Positions 14,695 to 18,363 of a stretch of DNA of 18,363 nt are shown here, piece after piece (the first letter of the stretch is position 1; each line of letters begins with the position of its first letter). A program made the translations under genes and the position numbers. The DNA comes from an uncultured Collinsella sp. (GTDB lineage: Bacteria; Actinomycetota; Coriobacteriia; Coriobacteriales; Coriobacteriaceae), in assembly GCA_958348565.1 (NCBI GenBank), contig CATVZP010000038.1, positions 1-18,363 of the forward strand, in the 5' to 3' direction. The notes under the pieces are model-generated. The model ran no database searches, was not told the DNA's origin, and worked only from the letters and a program-made list of their open reading frames with translations.

Positions 14695-15170
14695 ACCGTT
14701 CTGCACGCGCAAGGCTCTGGGAGCCGAGCCACCTCCAGACGTCCTCGCGCCGATTTTGCGCACACGCACGGCTTGCAATCCCAATCTTGCATAAATCCTA
14801 TCGGTATCTGCATAGAAATGAGGCATCTTTTTGCTTCGTCTCAGGGTACCCCACCTTGGGCCGTGCAAAAAACGGAGTATTCAGCACCGTGGGCCCCAAC
14901 GACCCCATCGCGAACGACAAAACGACGCGGTTACAGCAGTGTTGCAGGTCGTCGCAAAGCAGAAACTCAGTAACAACCCCCTCCACCCATCGATAGTCCG
15001 TCCGCAATGGCTGTCGATGGGCACCTGCGAGCCACTACGGCCCATTCACAACGTTATGCATTTTTCAGAGCTTGCTGAATACTCCCAAAAATGCACGCTG
15101 GGAAGTGCACCACCCATCCGCAGCGGGCAGCATGCCTTGGTTTGGCCCGTCTCGGGGCATCGACGCAGCA
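14695..15170. other. Gene-poor intergenic region with inverted motifs
   Basis: I see no convincing gene in this stretch. Short open frames lack ribosome binding sites and family features. It holds a pair of 23-nt related motifs in inverted orientation (14864-14886 and 15073-15095), both containing GGAGTATTCAGCA or its complement. There is a hairpin TGCATTTTT/AAAAATGCA (15057-15065 with 15087-15095). There is also an inverted repeat CCCATCGA/TCGATGGG (14986-14993 with 15014-15021). Base composition looks more mixed than in the coding regions. It could be a small non-autonomous mobile element or a decayed gene. Confidence 0.6.
14864..15095. repeat. Inverted 23-nt motif pair bounding about 230 bp
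   Basis: The 23-nt ends at 14864-14886 and 15073-15095 match at 17 of 23 positions in inverted orientation. These are TGCA, then a mismatched A/T-rich block, then a perfect GGAGTATTCAGCA. No flanking direct duplication is obvious. The ends could be those of a miniature element or two copies of a smaller repeat. Confidence 0.45.
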
Positions 15171-15204
15171 CAAAAAGCCCCGCCGTGCGTAGCACGGCGG
15201 GGCC
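15171..15204 (-). terminator. Intrinsic terminator of the iron alcohol dehydrogenase gene
   Basis: Read on the minus strand, GCCCCGCCGTGC and GCACGGCGGGGC form a perfect 12-bp stem with a 3-nt loop (15177-15203), followed by TTTTT. It starts about 54 nt after the stop codon at 15257. Confidence 0.95.
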
Positions 15205-15256
15205 AGCGGCAAGTCAAAAGTCCATACGTCTACAGGCGAAAAAACACCAAACGAGG

Positions 15257-16423
15257 CTAGGCAGCCGGGCAGATCTTCTTGAAGAGCTCGATGACGTCGT
15301 CGAGCGTCGCCTCGCGCGGGTTGCCCGGGAAGCAGGCGTCGGCCATGGCGTCCTTGGCCAGGACCTCGATCTCGTCAGCCTTCATGGCCTCGCAGACGTG
15401 CGGGATGTTCACGTCGGCGGAGAGCTGCTTAACGGCGGCGATGGCGGCATCGGCGGCCTCGTCGGTGCTCATGCCCGTGGTGTCAACGCCCATGGCGACG
15501 GCGACCTTGGCCAGGCGCTCGGCGCAAACCGGCTTGTTGAACTCCATGGCGATCGGCAGCAGCATGGCGCAGGCGACGCCGTGCGGGGTGTCGTAGTGAG
15601 CGGACAGGGTGTGAGCCATGGCGTGGTCGATGCCCAGGCCGACATTGGAGAAGCCCATGCCAGCGACATACTGGCCAAGAGCCATGCCCTCGCGGCCGGA
15701 GCCGGGCTTGCCGGACTTGGCCTCGGCGACGGAGTCACGCAGGTTCTCGCTGATCAGCTTAATAGCCTCAAAGTGGAACATGTCGGAAAGCTCCCAAGCG
15801 CCCTTGGTGGTGTAGCCCTCGATGGCGTGGGTCAGAGCGTCCATGCCGGTGGAAGCGGTAAGGCCGGCAGGCATGGAAGCCATCATGTCGGGGTCGACGA
15901 CGGCGACCTCGGGGGCGTCGTTGGTATCGACGCACACGAACTTGCGGACCTTCTCGGGGTCGGTGATGACGTAGTTGATGGTCACCTCAGCGGCGGTACC
16001 GGCGGTCGTCGGCACGGCGATGGTGAACACGGCGTGGTTCTTAGTCGGAGCAACGCCCTCGAGGCTACGGACATCGGCGAACTCGGGGTTGTTGATGATG
16101 ATGCCGATGGCCTTGGCAGTGTCCATGGAGGAGCCACCACCGATGGTCACAATAGCGTCAGCCTCGGCGGCCTTGAAGGCCTCGACGCCGTCCTTGACGT
16201 TCTGGATGGTGGGGTTGGGCTTAATCTCGGAGTAGAGGCTCCAAGCGATGCCGGCGGCGTCGAGCTCGTCGGTCACCTTAGCGGTAACGCCAAACTTGAC
16301 CAGATCGGGGTCGGAGCAGACGAAGATCTTCTTGTAGCCGCGACGCTGGAGCTCGCCGGGGATCTCCTTGATGGCGCCGGAACCATGATAAGAGATGGTG
16401 TTGAGAACGAAACGATTAGCCAT
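15257..16423 (-). CDS. fucO: Iron-containing alcohol dehydrogenase, FucO-like (lactaldehyde reductase)
   Basis: This 388-residue group III iron-dependent alcohol dehydrogenase is strongly FucO-like. NNPEFADVRSLEGVAPT, PTTAGTAAEVTINYVITD, RKFVCVD and MALGQYVAGMGFSNVGLG match the E. coli lactaldehyde:propanediol oxidoreductase almost word for word as I recall it. The nucleotide-binding GGGSSMDTAKAIG starts at about residue 95. Iron ligands are in place: D195 and H199 (MDALTHAIEGY), H267 (GIDHAMAH) and H281 (DTPHG). FucO reduces lactaldehyde to 1,2-propanediol during fermentation of fucose or rhamnose, but related enzymes reduce other short aldehydes, so the substrate is not proven. GGGAGG precedes the ATG. 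No other deoxy-sugar genes lie nearby. An upstream hairpin and paired AACGCTTT sites suggest regulation. Confidence 0.93.
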   Translation of the reverse strand: MANRFVLNTISYHGSGAIKEIPGELQRRGYKKIFVCSDPDLVKFGVTAKVTDELDAAGIAWSLYSEIKPNPTIQNVKDGVEAFKAAEADAIVTIGGGSSMDTAKAIGIIINNPEFADVRSLEGVAPTKNHAVFTIAVPTTAGTAAEVTINYVITDPEKVRKFVCVDTNDAPEVAVVDPDMMASMPAGLTASTGMDALTHAIEGYTTKGAWELSDMFHFEAIKLISENLRDSVAEAKSGKPGSGREGMALGQYVAGMGFSNVGLGIDHAMAHTLSAHYDTPHGVACAMLLPIAMEFNKPVCAERLAKVAVAMGVDTTGMSTDEAADAAIAAVKQLSADVNIPHVCEAMKADEIEVLAKDAMADACFPGNPREATLDDVIELFKKICPAA

Positions 16424-16442
16424 TGATAGCCTCCCATCGTGT

Positions 16443-16465
16443 GCGGGGCATCCATTACGCCCCGC
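16443..16465 (-). promoter_or_regulatory. 5'-leader hairpin upstream of fucO-like gene
   Basis: A perfect 7-bp stem GCGGGGC/GCCCCGC with a 9-nt loop ends 19 nt before the start codon, just upstream of the ribosome binding site. It does not cover that site. It may stabilise the mRNA end of this fermentative gene or be a regulator target. Confidence 0.5.
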
Positions 16466-16482
16466 GCTATAAGTCCAATCCT

Positions 16483-16538
16483 AACGCTTTTGAAACAAAA
16501 AACGCGTGAGAACGTCAAAAGTGTTAAAGCGTTTCAAC
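16483..16538 (-). promoter_or_regulatory. Paired LacI/CcpA-like operator candidates upstream of fucO-like gene
   Basis: AACGCTTTTGAAAC (16483-16496) and GTTAAAGCGTTTCAAC (16523-16538) both contain the core AACGCTTT, in opposite orientation about 40 bp apart centre to centre. Their A-rich/CG/T-rich form resembles LacI-family operators, but neither fits the cre consensus exactly. The promoter is presumably in this region, although I cannot fix a good -35/-10 pair. Confidence 0.35.
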
Positions 16539-16546
16539 AGATGATG

Positions 16547-16582
16547 AAAAATATTGCGGCAAAGGAACAGCCCCTTTGCCGC
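16547..16582 (-). terminator. Intrinsic terminator of the DUF1275 gene
   Basis: GCGGCAAAGG and CCTTTGCCGC form a perfect 10-bp stem (16556-16565 with 16573-16582) with a 7-nt loop. It starts 6 nt after the stop codon on the minus strand and is followed by AATATTTTTC. Confidence 0.9.
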
Positions 16583-16588
16583 ATTCGG

Positions 16589-17305
16589 TTACTTTCGGCA
16601 GCCCTCTTTCCAAGCCTCGGCCGCAACCTTCCAGCGTAAGCGCAAGTCGCGCTCGCGGTCGATGAACATGATGGCAAACGCGACAAACAGCAGCAAGCTC
16701 GCCACGACGATGGCGTGCAGGCCCATGCGCTCAATACACCAGTTGCCCAACACGGCGCCAAACACAAAGGTAAAGATCACGCCAAAGTACAGCAGGCCGT
16801 TTTCCAAAAAGCCGCGCCTGTGGGTGATGATGTAATCGTCCACGTTTTGCAGCGCGTTGCGCAAGTTGCCGATGCACATGGTCGTAGCGATGCCGTGACC
16901 GTGGATCTTGCGGAAGCTCTCGACCTGCATGCCGCAGGCAAACGAGGTGAGGCAGTTGGCGAGCAGGTTGAAATTGCCACCCGGGATAAAGCTCACGCCC
17001 AGCAAGATGACGGCTTCAAAGAACACCGTCACCTGACGCCAGTGGATCACGCTGCCAAACCGCTCGTGTACCAGATCGGCAAGCATAATACCCACGGCAA
17101 ACGACACCACAGGGAAGAAGTAGCGCCCCGCAAGTGCCCAGTTGCCCTCCGAGATGCTCACGCCCACGAGCAGGATGTTGCCTGTCTGCGCGTTGGCGAA
17201 AACATGGTCGCGCCCAATGTACGAATACACGTCCATAAAGCCACCGGCGAGCGCCAAGATGATGCCCAGCTCAATAGACTCCGATATCTGTTTGGCACGC
17301 TGCAT
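16589..17305 (-). CDS. DUF1275/YoaK family membrane protein
   Basis: This 238-residue integral membrane protein with about six hydrophobic segments belongs to the DUF1275 (YoaK) family. Family features are ALAGGFMDVYSYIGRDHVFANAQTGN near the N-terminus and FACGMQVESFRKIHGHGIATTMCIGNLR in the middle. The start chosen is the ATG at 17305, MQRAKQISESIELGII, which has AAGGAGG 10 nt upstream. The frame stays open a further 77 codons upstream, but that part is not family-like and has no better start signal. The protein acts in the cytoplasmic membrane. Its substrate is unknown, although members are sometimes linked to small-molecule transport. It is transcribed alone, with a terminator directly after the stop. 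Confidence 0.9.
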   Translation of the reverse strand: MQRAKQISESIELGIILALAGGFMDVYSYIGRDHVFANAQTGNILLVGVSISEGNWALAGRYFFPVVSFAVGIMLADLVHERFGSVIHWRQVTVFFEAVILLGVSFIPGGNFNLLANCLTSFACGMQVESFRKIHGHGIATTMCIGNLRNALQNVDDYIITHRRGFLENGLLYFGVIFTFVFGAVLGNWCIERMGLHAIVVASLLLFVAFAIMFIDRERDLRLRWKVAAEAWKEGCRK

Positions 17306-17484
17306 CGTCGTGCATCCTCCTTGTTGACGACTCTCTCGTGCGTTGGCGGAAACATAGCCGCCGTTCATACTGTAACCCATTGACAACATGACGTGCGCGC
17401 GAGATGGGTTCCCCAACGCGCAGATACACAGTCTGGAAACAAACAGCGGGCGCGGCGCCGGCACCCGACGCCGCGTGTACTCCA

Positions 17485-17517
17485 CCAGTCTTTTTAGCCC
17501 CGTCCCAAAAAGACTGG
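17485..17517. repeat. Perfect palindrome abutting the ygiQ promoter
   Basis: CCAGTCTTTTT (17485-17495) and AAAAAGACTGG (17507-17517) match perfectly over 11 bp around an 11-nt centre AGCCCCGTCCC. It ends one base before the -10-like TACAAT, so it would cover the -35 region. It could be an operator or another intergenic palindrome family. Confidence 0.75.
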
Positions 17518-17518
17518 T

Positions 17519-17524
17519 TACAAT
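17519..17524 (+). promoter_or_regulatory. Candidate -10 element of ygiQ
   Basis: TACAAT lies 31 nt upstream of the GTG start, with no clear -35. The upstream palindrome occupies that place. Confidence 0.35.
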
Positions 17525-17555
17525 TACGTGCAGCATACAAACACCGGGAGGGATC

Positions 17556-18363
17556 GTGGCAAAAAAGCCTCAGCACGCTCAGAACAACCAGCGCAGTCAG
17601 CAGGGCAAACAGGGCCAGCAGCAAAAGCGCGGTGGCAAGGCCCAGAGCGGCCACACCACTCATGCCCCAGCAGCACCCGTCCGCCCCTGGCGCCCGGGCC
17701 GCGATAAGTTCCTCCCCGTCAGCCGCGCCGACATGGATGCGCGCGGCTGGGACCAGTGCGACTTTGTCTACATCTGCGGCGACGCCTACGTGGACCACCC
17801 CAGCTTTGGCATGGCCATCGTCAGCCGCGTACTCGACGCGCACGGCTACAAAGTGGGCATCATCTGCCAGCCCGACTGGACCGACCCCGCCAGCATCACC
17901 GTGCTCGGCGAGCCGCGCCTGGGCTTTTTGGTCAGCGCCGGCAACATGGACTCCATGGTCAACCACTATTCGGTAACCAAGCACCGCCGCCACACCGACG
18001 CCTATACTCCCGGTGGCGAGGAGGGTCGCCGCCCCAACCGTGCCGTTACGGTCTACGGCAACCTCATCCGCCAGACGTTCAAGGACGCTCCCATCATCAT
18101 CGGTGGCATCGAGGCAAGCCTGCGCCGTCTGGCCCACTACGACTATTGGCAGGACAAGCTCAAGCGCTCGGTGCTGCTCGACTCGGGCGCCGACATCCTC
18201 GTCTACGGCATGGGCGAGCACGCGATTGTCGAGATTGCCGACGCGCTCGACGCGGGGCTGCCCGTCGATCAGATCACCTATATCAACGGCACCGTCTACC
18301 GCACGGGTTCGCTCGACGAGGTCTACGACTACGACCTGCTGCCCAGCTGGGACGACCTTACCG
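17556..18363 (+). CDS. ygiQ: YgiQ family radical SAM protein, 5' part (continues beyond the window)
   Basis: This is the first 269 codons of a YgiQ-type radical SAM protein (UPF0313). The family core begins FLPVSRADMDARGWDQCDFVYICGDAYVDHPSFG and continues VLDAHGYKVGIICQPDW, GEPRLGFLVSAGNMDSMVNHYS, GGIEASLRRLAHYDYW and VYGMGEHAI, all hallmark segments. The radical SAM CxxxCxxC motif lies further on, outside the window. A GTG start at 17556 is chosen because GGGAGG lies just upstream. It gives an N-terminal tail of about 50 residues, rich in Gln, Lys and Gly, before the conserved domain. That tail is low-complexity and could bind nucleic acid. The reaction catalysed by this family is not established. 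Identity is strong. Confidence 0.94.
   Translation, partial: MAKKPQHAQNNQRSQQGKQGQQQKRGGKAQSGHTTHAPAAPVRPWRPGRDKFLPVSRADMDARGWDQCDFVYICGDAYVDHPSFGMAIVSRVLDAHGYKVGIICQPDWTDPASITVLGEPRLGFLVSAGNMDSMVNHYSVTKHRRHTDAYTPGGEEGRRPNRAVTVYGNLIRQTFKDAPIIIGGIEASLRRLAHYDYWQDKLKRSVLLDSGADILVYGMGEHAIVEIADALDAGLPVDQITYINGTVYRTGSLDEVYDYDLLPSWDDLT

Larger units (their letters stand above)
17306..17555. other. Divergent promoter region between DUF1275 and ygiQ genes
   Basis: The 250-bp gap holds a 7-bp inverted repeat AACCCAT/ATGGGTT (17374-17380 with 17404-17410), a G+C-rich middle, and an 11-bp perfect palindrome next to a -10-like TACAAT before ygiQ. I could not assign a clear promoter for the DUF1275 gene. 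Confidence 0.5.

Noticed and set aside
14831..16426. A 531-codon plus-strand open frame opposite the fucO-like gene
   Set aside because: Its sequence is Gly/Val/Asp/His-rich antisense noise, and the opposite strand encodes a complete FucO-like enzyme with all metal ligands.
17306..17536. A 77-residue N-terminal extension of the DUF1275 protein
   Set aside because: The extension is not family-like, and AAGGAGG at the right distance points to the ATG at 17305.
17271..18221. A 316-codon minus-strand open frame across the ygiQ start
   Set aside because: It is antisense to the YgiQ core and ends inside the DUF1275 start. It has no family features.

Overview
The window looks like a chromosomal segment of a high-GC, Gram-positive Coriobacteriia member, most likely Collinsella or a close relative. 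This rests on codon use, gene content, protein style and the long G+C-rich intergenic palindromes. It is inferred from the sequence alone and no database search was done. Most genes are ordinary chromosomal housekeeping genes. The clearly mobile item is one complete insertion sequence.

Layout. (1) 1-952, minus: 5' part of dnaE (replicative DNA polymerase III alpha, PHP domain). (2) 1129-7860, minus: an addB-addA operon for an AddAB-type double-strand-break helicase-nuclease. Its AddB-like subunit has no recognisable N-terminal Walker A and lacks part of the usual iron-sulfur cysteine set. (3) 8080-8379, minus: a YerC/TrpR-like DNA-binding protein with its own terminator. (4) 8704-9069, plus: a small four-helix membrane protein of the phage-holin-4 superfamily, followed by an intrinsic terminator. 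(5) 9142-10495: an intact IS1249-type insertion sequence with 25-bp perfect terminal inverted repeats and an 8-bp target duplication, inserted at the base of that terminator. (6) 10570-10998, minus: an Rrf2-family regulator with an IscR-like cysteine cluster, divergent from cysK (11252-12190, plus) and followed by mnmA (12372-13472, plus). Together these form a sulfur/cysteine/tRNA-thiolation neighbourhood. (7) 13609-14652, minus: an M42 metallo-aminopeptidase. (8) 14653-15256: a stretch of about 600 bp without a convincing gene but with inverted motifs. (9) 15257-16423, minus: a FucO-like iron alcohol dehydrogenase. (10) 16589-17305, minus: a DUF1275/YoaK membrane protein. (11) 17556-end, plus: the start of a YgiQ-family radical SAM protein.

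Non-coding structure is the most interesting part. Long intergenic palindromes recur. One family carries the core TTGCGGTGAAATAG and occurs at about 1053 and 13488. A second carries GGGGACGGAGGAAAA and occurs at about 7946. mnmA has a strong intrinsic terminator whose U-tract ends only 29 nt before its start codon, which implies conditional read-through or attenuation. cysK has a good sigma-70-type promoter and a leader of about 100 nt with mutually exclusive pairings. The insertion sequence carries a second, internal copy of part of its end plus a built-in terminator facing incoming transcription. I did not find a convincing new multi-gene defence or biosynthetic system. The best candidates for something undescribed are the mnmA attenuator, the cysK leader and the palindromic repeat families.
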